64,000 bases of DNA, from NCBI GenBank assembly GCA_037190485.1, contig JBBCJB010000012.1, forward strand, positions 62,001 to 126,000, read 5' to 3'. How positions within the stretch are numbered: the stretch's first letter is position 1; each line of letters begins with the position of its first letter. This document shows, one piece after another, positions 43,302 to 51,569 of this stretch. This DNA is from Parapedobacter sp037190485 (GTDB taxonomy: Bacteria > Bacteroidota > Bacteroidia > Sphingobacteriales > Sphingobacteriaceae). Under the pieces are notes generated by a model. The model had not been told where the DNA came from. It saw nothing but the letters and a program-made list of their open reading frames with translations, and searched no databases. Both the position numbers and the translations under genes were made by a program.

Positions 43302-44063
43302 TCAGCTTTGCGGGATACGGAGCGTCACGCGGGTGCCGCTGCCGGGCGTGGAGTCGATCCGGACCTCGCCGCCCATCAGCTTCACGCGATCGTCAATGTT
43401 GGCGAGCCCCGATCCCAGGTGGCGGGTTTCGGTATCGAACCCGATCCCATCGTCTGCGATGTCCAGCGTACACCAACCGTTTTCGGCGGCTAACTTAACA
43501 AATATATGCTGTGCTTCGGCATGTTTGAGGATATTATTGATGCATTCCTGGAAAATACGGCTGATCATCAAGCGGTTCTGGACATCGGCGGGCTCACAGT
43601 CGCCCTCGTCGTGGTCGAATGCGGTCTTCACGGTGCCTGCCTTGTGTACCTTGTTGAGCTCCTGCTCGATGAAGTCGCCCAGCGAATACTGTTCGACGCG
43701 GCTGATGTTGAGGTCGTGCGACAGCGAGCGGATGTCGACGATCGCCTGTTCGATCAATTGCTTCACCACGGCTTTCTGCTGGGTGTCGGGCCGGGAGAGG
43801 TAGAGCTTGATCAGGGACAGCACCTGGCCCACGTTGTCGTGGAGTTCCTGCCCCACGTATTTCAGCGTCTCTTCGCGCATCTCCACCTTGGCCTTCAGTA
43901 CCGACCGTTCGTAACGCGTGATCAGCCGTTGCTGCTCGCGGATGTTCCTGATCTTGCGTTTCTGGTAGAAGATGACCATCACGAACATGAAGGCACCCAC
44001 CAGCGCAAGCATGAGGCTGCCGAACAGGAAGGCGATCACCAGCTCATTGTTGGGGTTGTCCAT
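43302..44063 (-). CDS. NarX-type sensor histidine kinase without its own sensor domain
   Basis: 253 residues. One N-terminal TM helix (about 9-33), then a short coiled coil, HisKA_3 domain with H75 (GQELHDNVGQ) and a HATPase with NNILKHAEA, DIADDGIGFD and GSGLANI. There is only a tiny periplasmic tail, so it cannot sense ligands alone. The seven-TM protein encoded four bases upstream probably supplies input. Confidence 0.9.
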   Translation of the reverse strand: MDNPNNELVIAFLFGSLMLALVGAFMFVMVIFYQKRKIRNIREQQRLITRYERSVLKAKVEMREETLKYVGQELHDNVGQVLSLIKLYLSRPDTQQKAVVKQLIEQAIVDIRSLSHDLNISRVEQYSLGDFIEQELNKVHKAGTVKTAFDHDEGDCEPADVQNRLMISRIFQECINNILKHAEAQHIFVKLAAENGWCTLDIADDGIGFDTETRHLGSGLANIDDRVKLMGGEVRIDSTPGSGTRVTLRIPQS

Positions 44064-44067
44064 GCCG

Positions 44068-44739
44068 TCAGTGTTTCGCTGCCGAGTAGCCGCGGTTCGG
44101 GGTTTTGTGCAGCAGCATGCCGATGATGTACATGGCGTATAGCTGGAAGCTGAATACCCGAACCATGACCGGCCCGATGATATCGCTCTTGAACATCAGC
44201 AGGTCCCAGGCGATGATCGTGAGCGTGCTGCAAAGATAGAAGAAAAAGACGGCGGTCACAATCCAGAACGCCGCGTTCCGGGTGGGGTTCATCTCGTTCA
44301 CGGCGGCCGACGAGGTGAGCATCTCGTGGAAATAAAGCAGGGCGTACACGACCATGGTCACGGCCATGATGGTGCGCGAATAGGTCATCAGGGCCGACAG
44401 GCCCTGGATGAATGCCAGGTTGACGGCAAAGAACACCAGGTTGGCCAAGGCGGCGATGACGATCCACCGCCGTTTCGTGGCGTTGTCTACGGCCTCATGG
44501 AAGACCCAGCTGAAATAGGCGAGGTTGATGGGCAGCGCCAGGTTGAAGATGAAGTAATTGGGCGCGTGCTCGGTCAGCACGAACGAATACAGGTAAGCCC
44601 CGAATTGGTAGGCGAACTGGAAGAGCAGGAAGGCGGAGAAATACCGGAGGCTCCTCGTGGCGAAGATCTTCCGCCTGGCGAAGCCCACCACTGCCCCGAC
44701 AAGAACAAGCGCCAGTAGTAGGATGGTGACCGTATTCAT
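44068..44739 (-). CDS. Seven-TM membrane protein, probable sensory partner of the adjacent kinase
   Basis: 223 residues with seven hydrophobic segments (about 3-21, 35-56, 61-80, 92-111, 120-141, 157-182 and 191-212). No signal peptide is evident and the C-terminus is basic (HKTPNRGYSAAKH). I do not recognise a family. It lies four bases before the histidine kinase gene and 30 bases after a hypothetical gene. Its topology and position suggest that it senses a membrane or small-molecule signal for the kinase (inference). Confidence 0.75.
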   Translation of the reverse strand: MNTVTILLLALVLVGAVVGFARRKIFATRSLRYFSAFLLFQFAYQFGAYLYSFVLTEHAPNYFIFNLALPINLAYFSWVFHEAVDNATKRRWIVIAALANLVFFAVNLAFIQGLSALMTYSRTIMAVTMVVYALLYFHEMLTSSAAVNEMNPTRNAAFWIVTAVFFFYLCSTLTIIAWDLLMFKSDIIGPVMVRVFSFQLYAMYIIGMLLHKTPNRGYSAAKH

Positions 44740-44769
44740 GCTTTTCGGGGCAGTGGAAGCTCGGGGCCA

Positions 44770-45276
44770 TTAGAGTAACGTGCCTGTTGGCTGCCGCGGC
44801 GGCGGGCACATGGTCATGTCGTCGGCGGGCATGCCGGCCCTGCTGGACGAGACGGGCATCAGGATGGGGCCCACCTTGCCCGTCGCATCCGTCGTTTCGG
44901 CCTTGCCGGGTATGTTCAGGCAGTCCACGCTGTTTTCCATCGTGGGGTCGTCCGGATCGTTCGAGCGGGTGGCCACCATCACCAGCGTATGGGCGCCCTT
45001 GTATTCCTGCCTTTTCAGTTTGTGCTCGGGGAAATCGTCGGCGATCGCGAAGTAGAAGCGCAGCCCGTCGGCCTTGTTGATCTCCAGCAATTCCAGCACC
45101 GCCTCCTTGCTCACCCATACCGAGCGCGGTTCGTCCATTTCCTTGCCCATCAGTTTGCTCCGTTCCTTGGCCGCCGGCAACCGGCGGCGCTCGTCGTAGG
45201 CATTCACCATGTGCTTCGCCAACTCGATCGGGATCAGCGTCAGTTTGCTTTTCTTGGGTTGATCTGCTTTTTTCAT
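44770..45276 (-). CDS. Hypothetical protein upstream of the seven-TM/kinase trio
   Basis: 168 residues from ATG 45274-45276. Polar throughout, with MKKADQPKKSKLTLIPIELA at the start and an acidic middle (VDCLNIPGKAETTDATGK). No signal peptide, TM segment or known motif. It lies on the same strand 30 bases before the seven-TM gene, so it may be in the same operon. Function unknown. Confidence 0.6.
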   Translation of the reverse strand: MKKADQPKKSKLTLIPIELAKHMVNAYDERRRLPAAKERSKLMGKEMDEPRSVWVSKEAVLELLEINKADGLRFYFAIADDFPEHKLKRQEYKGAHTLVMVATRSNDPDDPTMENSVDCLNIPGKAETTDATGKVGPILMPVSSSRAGMPADDMTMCPPPRQPTGTLL

Positions 45277-45393
45277 GACATTAACTTGTTTTTTTAATTG
45301 GATGTCTGCGGCCCATTCAAACGGGCACTGTACAAACATCGCTAAAAAAACAACCGCATGCAATACACCATTATGGGTATTTGCGCCGTTGCG

Positions 45394-45852
45394 TCAGGCG
45401 TTGCCGCTTTCGAACACGCTGTCGATCTTCCAATTGGCCGACGCTTGCGAGGCCTGCACCGCGAGCCGGTCGCACCGTTCGTTTTCGGGGTGGCCGGCGT
45501 GGCCTTTCACCCACACGAAGCGGATGCGGTGCGCTTTGGCGATCTGGAGGTAGCGCAGCCAGAGGTCCTTGTTTTTCTTGCCCACGAATCCCTTGCGCAC
45601 CCAGCCGTTCAGCCAGCCCTTCTCCACGGCATCGATCACGTACTTGGAGTCTGAATACACCACCACCTCCTGGCCGGGCTGCTTGAGGGCCTCCAGCCCC
45701 TTGATCACGGCCAGCAGTTCCATGCGGTTGTTGGTGGTCTTGCGGAAGCCTTCGGCCAGCTCCTTGTAGTGCGGTCCGGATCGCAGGATCGCGCCGTAGC
45801 CCCCGGGGCCGGGATTGCCGCTTGACGCGCCGTCGGTATACAGTTCAATCAT
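45394..45852 (-). CDS. rnhA: Ribonuclease HI
   Basis: 152 residues from ATG 45850-45852. Catalytic residues D7 (ELYTDGAS), E45 (MELLAV), D68 (YSDSKYV), H118 (VKGHAG) and D128 (NERCDRLA) are all present. It removes the RNA strand of RNA/DNA hybrids. A perfect TACCTTTG element lies six bases upstream. Confidence 0.96.
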   Translation of the reverse strand: MIELYTDGASSGNPGPGGYGAILRSGPHYKELAEGFRKTTNNRMELLAVIKGLEALKQPGQEVVVYSDSKYVIDAVEKGWLNGWVRKGFVGKKNKDLWLRYLQIAKAHRIRFVWVKGHAGHPENERCDRLAVQASQASANWKIDSVFESGNA

Positions 45853-45858
45853 GGGCAG

Positions 45859-45887
45859 CAAAGGTAACAGATAAATCCGTTACTTTG
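45859..45887. promoter_or_regulatory. Divergent promoters of rnhA and cobB
   Basis: Minus: TACCTTTG at 45859-45866, six bases before rnhA. Plus: TTACTTTG at 45880-45887, a variant -7 element, five bases before cobB. Both genes would have very short leaders. Confidence 0.45.
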
Positions 45888-45892
45888 CAGGC

Positions 45893-46585
45893 ATGGAACA
45901 CATCGTTGTATTCACGGGTGCGGGCATCTCCGCTGAAAGCGGCCTCCAGACGTTCAGGGGCAGCGACGGCTTGTGGGAGGGTTACCGCGTGGAAGACGTG
46001 GCCACGCCCGAGGCGTGGGCCCGGGACCCCGACTTGGTGCAGGATTTCTATAACGTGCGCCGTCGGTCGGTGCTTGAGGCCCAGCCCAATGCCGCGCACA
46101 GGGCGCTCGTGCAACTCGAGGCGCGGTACCAGGTCACGGTCATCACGCAGAACATCGACGACCTGCACGAGCGGGCCGGATCGGGCCGGGTGGTGCACCT
46201 GCACGGCATGATCACGCGGTCGCAGTCGAGCATCGACCCGCGGCTCACGTACCCGATCGCGGGCAGCGAGATCCGCATGGGCGAGCTGTGCGAATTGGGC
46301 AGCCAGCTGAGGCCGCACGTGGTGTGGTTCGGCGAGGCCGTGCCGGAGCTGGGCAAGGCCGCCCGCATCTGCGCGCAGGCCGACGCGTTCATCGTCATCG
46401 GTACGTCGCTCCAGGTGTATCCGGCTGCCGGCCTGCTTGACGAGGTGCCCGCGGCGGCGGCGAAGTACTTCGCCGACCCCCATGCGTCGTCCCTGTCGCG
46501 GCAGCCCGATGTCATCTGCATCGACCAACCCGCCACGGTAGCCGTGCCGTGGATCGTCGGGCAGCTGCTCGAACGGCCGCGTTGA
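45893..46585 (+). CDS. cobB: NAD-dependent protein deacylase (sirtuin)
   Basis: 230 residues. NAD site FTGAGISAESGLQTFRG (7-23), QNID (87-90) and catalytic H104 (VHLHG). The zinc tetracysteine of most sirtuins is missing: only one Cys lies in the equivalent stretch (GELCELGSQLRPHVVWFGE), as I recall is usual for Bacteroidota forms. It removes acyl groups from lysines. It is divergent from rnhA. Confidence 0.9.
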   Translation: MEHIVVFTGAGISAESGLQTFRGSDGLWEGYRVEDVATPEAWARDPDLVQDFYNVRRRSVLEAQPNAAHRALVQLEARYQVTVITQNIDDLHERAGSGRVVHLHGMITRSQSSIDPRLTYPIAGSEIRMGELCELGSQLRPHVVWFGEAVPELGKAARICAQADAFIVIGTSLQVYPAAGLLDEVPAAAAKYFADPHASSLSRQPDVICIDQPATVAVPWIVGQLLERPR

Positions 46586-46594
46586 TACGCGTGG

Positions 46595-46843
46595 TCAGTA
46601 CGCGTGGCGCCGGTAGGCGGCGATGAATGCCTGCCGCATGTCTGCGAACCGCTGGGCCACCGATTGGGTGAATTCGTCGTCGAGCAACTGGAAAACCCCA
46701 TCCACGCCGCCGACCACGTCTACCTCCGCGATTTTATACACCTGTTCGAGCGTACCCTGCTCGAACTTGACGATGTATTTCTGGTTCATCCCGAAGATGG
46801 TGATCTTGAAGTCTGGATGGGGCAATTCTGCGAGTGTTCTCAT
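46595..46843 (-). CDS. Small hypothetical protein
   Basis: 82 residues, no signal peptide. FKITIFGMNQKYIVKFEQGT followed by LEQVYKIAEVD resembles a conserved Bacteroidota hypothetical, from memory. It lies 13 bases after gdhA on the same strand and could be its operon partner. Function unknown. Confidence 0.6.
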   Translation of the reverse strand: MRTLAELPHPDFKITIFGMNQKYIVKFEQGTLEQVYKIAEVDVVGGVDGVFQLLDDEFTQSVAQRFADMRQAFIAAYRRHAY

Positions 46844-46856
46844 ATACGGTGCGCGA

Positions 46857-48188
46857 TCACACGTACCCCTGGGCTTTCATCGCCGTGGCGACCTTGACGA
46901 AGCCGCCGATGTTGGCACCTTTCAGGTAATCGATGTGACCGTTCTTATTTTTGCCGTAATGTACGCAAGTATCGTGGATATCGTGCATGATTTTTTTCAG
47001 CCTGCCGTCTACCTTGTCGCTGGGCCACTGCTGGCCGAGCCGGTTCTGTGACATCTCCAGGCCGGATACCGCCACGCCGCCCGCGTTGGCGGCCTTGCCG
47101 GGGGCATACAGGATCTTGGCCTTGAGGATCACCTTGATGGCTTCGGCGGTGCTCGGCATGTTCGCGCCCTCGGCGATGCACATGCAGCCGTTCTGGATCA
47201 GCAGCTCGGCATCGGCGGCATCCAGTTCGTTCTGGGTGGCGCAGGGCAGGGCGATGTCGCAGGGGAACTGCCAAGGCTTCTTGCCCGCGTGGTATTCGGC
47301 CGGGTACCGTTTCGTGTAGGCCTCCAGGTCGCGGTTGAGCGAGGTCACGTAATCCAGCTTTTCGGGCGTGAACCCGTGTTCGTCGTAGATGGTGCCCTGG
47401 CTGTTGGACACCGTGATCACCTTGGCGCCCAGCGTGATGGCCTTCAGCGCGGCGTAGTAGGCCACGTTGCCCGCGCCGGAGATGGCCACGGTCTTGCCCT
47501 TCAGCGAATCCTCGGTTTCGTAAAACATCCGCTCCACGAAGTACAGCAAGCCGAACCCGGTGGCCTCCGGGCGGATGAAGCTGCCGCCCCAGGTAGGCCC
47601 CTTGCCGGTGAGCACGCCCGTGAACTCGTTGCGCAGGCGTTTGTACTGGCCGAACAGGTAGCCGATCTCGCGTTCGCCCACGCCGATGTCGCCCGCGGGG
47701 ACGTCGGTGTCGGCACCGATGTGGCGCTCCAGTTCGGTCATGAAACTCTGGCAGAACCGCATGATCTCGTTGTTGGATTTCCCTTTCGGGTCGAAATCCG
47801 CGCCGCCTTTGCCCGCGCCCAGCGGGAGGCCCGTCAGGCTGTTCTTGAAGGTTTGCTCGAAGGCCAGGAATTTCAGGATGCTGAGGTTGACCGTGGGCGA
47901 GAAGCGCAGGCCGCCCTTGTACGGGCCCAGGGCACTGTTCATCTGCACGCGGTAGCCGCGGTTCACCTGCACCACGTTCTTGTCGTCGGTCCATACCACG
48001 CGGAACGAGACGGTGCGCTCGGGTTCGACCATCCGTTCGAGCAATTTCGCATCGATCAGCTCCGGGTGGTGGGCCTTCAGGTACGGGATCACATCGTCGG
48101 CAACTTCGCTTACCGCTTGCAGGAATTCGGGTTGATTCGGGTTGCGCTCACCGACATAATCGATGAACGAATCGAAATAGTTTGACAT
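46857..48188 (-). CDS. gdhA: NADP-specific glutamate dehydrogenase
   Basis: 443 residues. Active-site lysine region PLGAGKGGADFDPKGKS; the Rossmann domain has AISGAGNVAYYAALKAI. It interconverts 2-oxoglutarate plus ammonia and glutamate for nitrogen assimilation. The upstream 209 bases are AT-rich and shared with the divergent TPR kinase gene. The small downstream gene is closely linked. Confidence 0.96.
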   Translation of the reverse strand: MSNYFDSFIDYVGERNPNQPEFLQAVSEVADDVIPYLKAHHPELIDAKLLERMVEPERTVSFRVVWTDDKNVVQVNRGYRVQMNSALGPYKGGLRFSPTVNLSILKFLAFEQTFKNSLTGLPLGAGKGGADFDPKGKSNNEIMRFCQSFMTELERHIGADTDVPAGDIGVGEREIGYLFGQYKRLRNEFTGVLTGKGPTWGGSFIRPEATGFGLLYFVERMFYETEDSLKGKTVAISGAGNVAYYAALKAITLGAKVITVSNSQGTIYDEHGFTPEKLDYVTSLNRDLEAYTKRYPAEYHAGKKPWQFPCDIALPCATQNELDAADAELLIQNGCMCIAEGANMPSTAEAIKVILKAKILYAPGKAANAGGVAVSGLEMSQNRLGQQWPSDKVDGRLKKIMHDIHDTCVHYGKNKNGHIDYLKGANIGGFVKVATAMKAQGYV

Positions 48189-48397
48189 GCGTTAATTTAA
48201 TATACGTTTTATGGAGCGGTAAATTTAATAAAATTTTAATACAATCACTCTTTTTTATTTATCTTAATATGAAAACGCTGGTTTTTTTGCGATACAGATA
48301 ATATTGTGGCCAAAAATAAAATATCGCTGCTTTGCGGGACAGGCATTGCATTTGAGCACAAACTTCGCTAAGTTTACCGCATCAGCACGATTAATGT

Positions 48398-50605
48398 ATG
48401 CAGCACCGCCACGCGTCCATCCCTCACACCGGTTTACGTGTCTACCTTGTATTTCCGATTATGCTGCTGCTTGGCCTGACCGTTGGCCAGGCTCATGGCC
48501 AGGATTCCAAGGCACGGGCCATCGCCCACGTGGACGGGTTGCTGGCCAGGGGGGCGGCCGCCTCGGCGGCCGAGGATTACCAGCCGGCCATCGACGCTGC
48601 CGAAGAGGCGTTGCGGCGATCCAAGGAGTCGGGCTATCGCCACGGCGAGGCACGGGCCTACGACCTGCTCGCCGACCTGATGCTGCGCACCGAGGGGCGC
48701 ACCGACAAACGCGGCTACAACGCCGAGCTCATCGAGGCCGCGCGGTCGGTCCGCGATACGCTCCTGCTGGTCAAAGGCCTCAACCGGCACGGCGTCTACC
48801 AGCTGGAACGCGGGCAGCTGGCCGAGGCCGAGCAGACGTTCCGCTCGCTGTTGGATCTGGGCGTGGAACGCTGGGCCACCGAGCTGCCCGCGGACGTGCT
48901 GAGCAACCTGGGGTCGACCAAACTGGCCGCGGGCAACCACGACGAGGCATCGCAATGGTTCTTCAAGGCCCTGCGCCGGTTCGAGCAGCTCGACCACGGC
49001 AAGGGCATGGGCCAGACCTACAGCAACATCGCGTCGGTGTTCTACCTCATGGGCCGGGTGGACGACGCCATCGACTACCAGCGCAAAAGCATCGCCGTGC
49101 GCGAAACCACCGGCGACGAGGCCGGGCTGGTGGTGGCCAACCTCAACATCGGGCAATTGCACCTGATCAAGGGCGACAACGCCGCCTCGCGCCCGCACCT
49201 GTTCCGGGCGCTGGATTATGCCGAGGGCCTGGGCAACGAACGGCTTGAAGCCGGGGCCTACATGGCGCTGGGTTCCTTTTATACACGGAATGGCGTGCTG
49301 GACAGCGCGCTCCACTGGCAGTCGAAGGCCATCGCCATCTACGAGGGCCAGGGCAACGTGACGCAGCTTTCGCGGGCCTATGCCGCCGCGGGGCAGCTTG
49401 CCCACCGTGCGGGCGACTCGTTGCGGGCGGCGGAGTACCTGCACAAGGCGCTCCCGCTGGCCATGCGGCTCAACAACAAGGAGAACATCGCCAACGCGCA
49501 TGAGATCCTGGGCAAGTTCCATGAAGACCACGGTAACCTGGCCCAAGCGCTCGCGCACCACAAAAGCGGGCAGGCCTATCGCGACAGCATCGCCGCCCAG
49601 AGCGCGGCGGGCGCCATCGAGGCCGTCAAGACGCAATACGAGACCGAGAAGAAGGACTTCGAGATCGCGCGGCTCGTGGACGAACGGCGGATCAGGCAAC
49701 TGGAGATCGCGGGCAAGGAGAACGAGATCGCGCTGCTTTCGCAGGCGCAGGAATTGCAGCACCTGCGGCTGCACCAGCAGGGCGAGGAGCTGGAGCGGCA
49801 GAAGCTGGCCGCGCAAAGCGCCGCGCAGCGCCTGCAATTGAAGGAGCAGGAGCAGGAACTGCAGGCGCGCCGGTTGCAGGATGCCCGCAACGTGCGCAAC
49901 CTGTTGGTGGTGGGGCTGGTGCTGCTGGCCTCGGTGGGCTACTTCCTGTTCAACCGCCACCGGCTCAAGCGTACCATCCGCCACCAGGAAAACCTGTTGG
50001 CCATCCGGGCCGACATCGCCAAGGACCTGCACGACGAGATCGGCTCCACGCTCACGAGCATCCAGATCCTGTCTGACGCTTCGGGCAAGAAGCTGCAGAC
50101 CGAACAAGCGGCCGTATCGACTTACCTGGAACAGATTTCATCGCAGTCGGCGCTTGCGCAGCAGGGGATGAGCGACATCGTCTGGGCCGTGAAGCCCGAC
50201 AACGACCGCTTGGGCAAGATGCAGGTGCGGATGCGCGAATACGTGGCCCAGACGCTTGAGCAGGCGGGTACCGACGTGGTGTGGCGGTGGGACGAGGCGC
50301 TCGAAGATCAGGCCCTTGACATGGACCAGCGAAGGGCGCTGCTCCTGCTTTTCAAGGAGGCGATAAACAACGTGGCCAAGCACGCGCGGGCCACCGAAGT
50401 CGTCATCGCCTTGGGCAAGGCCGACCGGCACCTGGTGCTGGCCATCAGCGACAATGGCGTAGGGTTCGATCCGCGGCGGGAGACTTCGTCCAGCGGGCTG
50501 GCCAACATGAAGAAACGGGCCGAGGCGATGGGCGGCACGCTGGCCATCGACACGGCGGTGGGCAAGGGCACGGCGCTCACCGCAAGGATGCCGATCAAGC
50601 GGTGA
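48398..50605 (+). CDS. TPR-repeat sensor histidine kinase
   Basis: 735 residues. Signal peptide to about residue 35 (MLLLGLTVGQAHGQ), then at least six TPR-like repeats to about 400, a long coiled coil, one TM helix near 499-517, and a HisKA_3/HATPase module with H545 (LHDEIGSTL), NNVAKHARA and ISDNGVGFD. Such periplasmic TPR kinases usually pair with a LuxR-type regulator, but none is adjacent: an ECF sigma factor gene follows after 75 bases. The partner regulator is unknown. Confidence 0.9.
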   Translation: MQHRHASIPHTGLRVYLVFPIMLLLGLTVGQAHGQDSKARAIAHVDGLLARGAAASAAEDYQPAIDAAEEALRRSKESGYRHGEARAYDLLADLMLRTEGRTDKRGYNAELIEAARSVRDTLLLVKGLNRHGVYQLERGQLAEAEQTFRSLLDLGVERWATELPADVLSNLGSTKLAAGNHDEASQWFFKALRRFEQLDHGKGMGQTYSNIASVFYLMGRVDDAIDYQRKSIAVRETTGDEAGLVVANLNIGQLHLIKGDNAASRPHLFRALDYAEGLGNERLEAGAYMALGSFYTRNGVLDSALHWQSKAIAIYEGQGNVTQLSRAYAAAGQLAHRAGDSLRAAEYLHKALPLAMRLNNKENIANAHEILGKFHEDHGNLAQALAHHKSGQAYRDSIAAQSAAGAIEAVKTQYETEKKDFEIARLVDERRIRQLEIAGKENEIALLSQAQELQHLRLHQQGEELERQKLAAQSAAQRLQLKEQEQELQARRLQDARNVRNLLVVGLVLLASVGYFLFNRHRLKRTIRHQENLLAIRADIAKDLHDEIGSTLTSIQILSDASGKKLQTEQAAVSTYLEQISSQSALAQQGMSDIVWAVKPDNDRLGKMQVRMREYVAQTLEQAGTDVVWRWDEALEDQALDMDQRRALLLLFKEAINNVAKHARATEVVIALGKADRHLVLAISDNGVGFDPRRETSSSGLANMKKRAEAMGGTLAIDTAVGKGTALTARMPIKR

Positions 50606-50680
50606 AGAAGGCCAGATTTTTTTCCGAATGTCGATTTTTTTCCCGTCTTTTGGCTAACGGATATCCAAACTGGACTGACC

Positions 50681-51256
50681 ATGGCCCCATTAGCCGTCGA
50701 TATCGAACAATTCAATGCTGGCGACCGCAAGGCGTTCGACGGCGTGTACCGCTATTATTCGCGGCCCTTGCAGCATTTCGCTTCGTCTTACGTGCAAAAT
50801 CTGGGTGTGGCCGAGGAATTGGTGAGCGATTGTATGCTCAAACTATGGAATAACCGGGAGCACATCAAGTCTGAAGGGCAGATCAAGGCCTTCCTCTACA
50901 TCGCCACCAAGAACGCCTGCATCGACAGCATCCGTTCCAGGCGCATGGCGCCCATGGAGGCCATGCCCAATGACGACGACTATGCGTTCACCAGCCAGGA
51001 ACCCGATGTGTACAACCGCATCCTCTACGCCGAGTTGCTGCAGCAGGTGGAGGAGGCGGTGGATACGCTTCCCCCGGCCCAGCAGGCCGTGTTCCGCATG
51101 AGCTTCCTCGAAGGCAAGACCACCGAAGAGATCGCCGCCGAGACCGGCATGACCCAATCGTCCATCTTCTCGCAGAAATCCAAGGCCGTGGCCACGCTCC
51201 GCAAACTGCTGTCGCACAACTTGCTGTTCCTGTTCTGGCTGGCGGGGCAATCCTAG
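50681..51256 (+). CDS. RNA polymerase ECF-type sigma-70 factor
   Basis: 191 residues. Region 2 is in NAGDRKAFDGVYRYYSRPLQ and YIATKNACIDSIRSRR; region 4 is EGKTTEEIAAETGMTQSSI. It matches sigma factors that pair with FecR and switch on a SusC/D locus. The FecR gene follows after a 313-base gap containing an inverted repeat. Confidence 0.92.
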   Translation: MAPLAVDIEQFNAGDRKAFDGVYRYYSRPLQHFASSYVQNLGVAEELVSDCMLKLWNNREHIKSEGQIKAFLYIATKNACIDSIRSRRMAPMEAMPNDDDYAFTSQEPDVYNRILYAELLQQVEEAVDTLPPAQQAVFRMSFLEGKTTEEIAAETGMTQSSIFSQKSKAVATLRKLLSHNLLFLFWLAGQS

Positions 51257-51569
51257 TTTGTGGGTGGTTTTGCAAGCATCTTATTTTCAATATTTTGAAT
51301 CGATTTCAAGCGTTTATAACTCGCCAAAACACGGTTTTCAAGTGGGGTTTTGGCGAGTTATACGAATCTATAAGTCGCCACGTGTTGTTAATCAGCTAGT
51401 TATTGTATTGTGTCAATGTCTGCCTCATCCGGTTAGGTTATTGACATGATGACAAATTTCCGCCAAACCAAAATAAATCAAAATTCTTGGTAAGGTTTGC
51501 CTACCCGCGTACGTATCTATAGTGTTTGCCACCCGAAAGGGCGCAGCATACGGAAAAAAGATACGGAAA
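51257..51569. other. 313-base gap between the sigma factor and fecR
   Basis: Contains a perfect 16-base inverted repeat (51315-51362), a related half-copy (51369-51380) and AT-rich DNA from about 51390 to 51490. A GTG at 51522 is in frame with fecR, but the ATG at 51570 gives the usual FecR N-terminus. No clear TAnnTTTG element was found and no further gene is supported. Confidence 0.6.
51315..51362. repeat. Perfect inverted repeat with a third half-copy
   Basis: Arms TATAACTCGCCAAAAC (51315-51330) and GTTTTGGCGAGTTATA (51347-51362) are exact reverse complements, with 16 bases between. A near-copy of the arm start, TATAAGTCGCCA, follows at 51369-51380. It could be a regulator site, a hairpin or a mobile-element end. 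Confidence 0.7.

Noticed and set aside
48434..50107. 557-residue minus-strand frame opposite the TPR histidine kinase
   Set aside because: Reverse frame of TPR repeats and coiled coil; no domain match.
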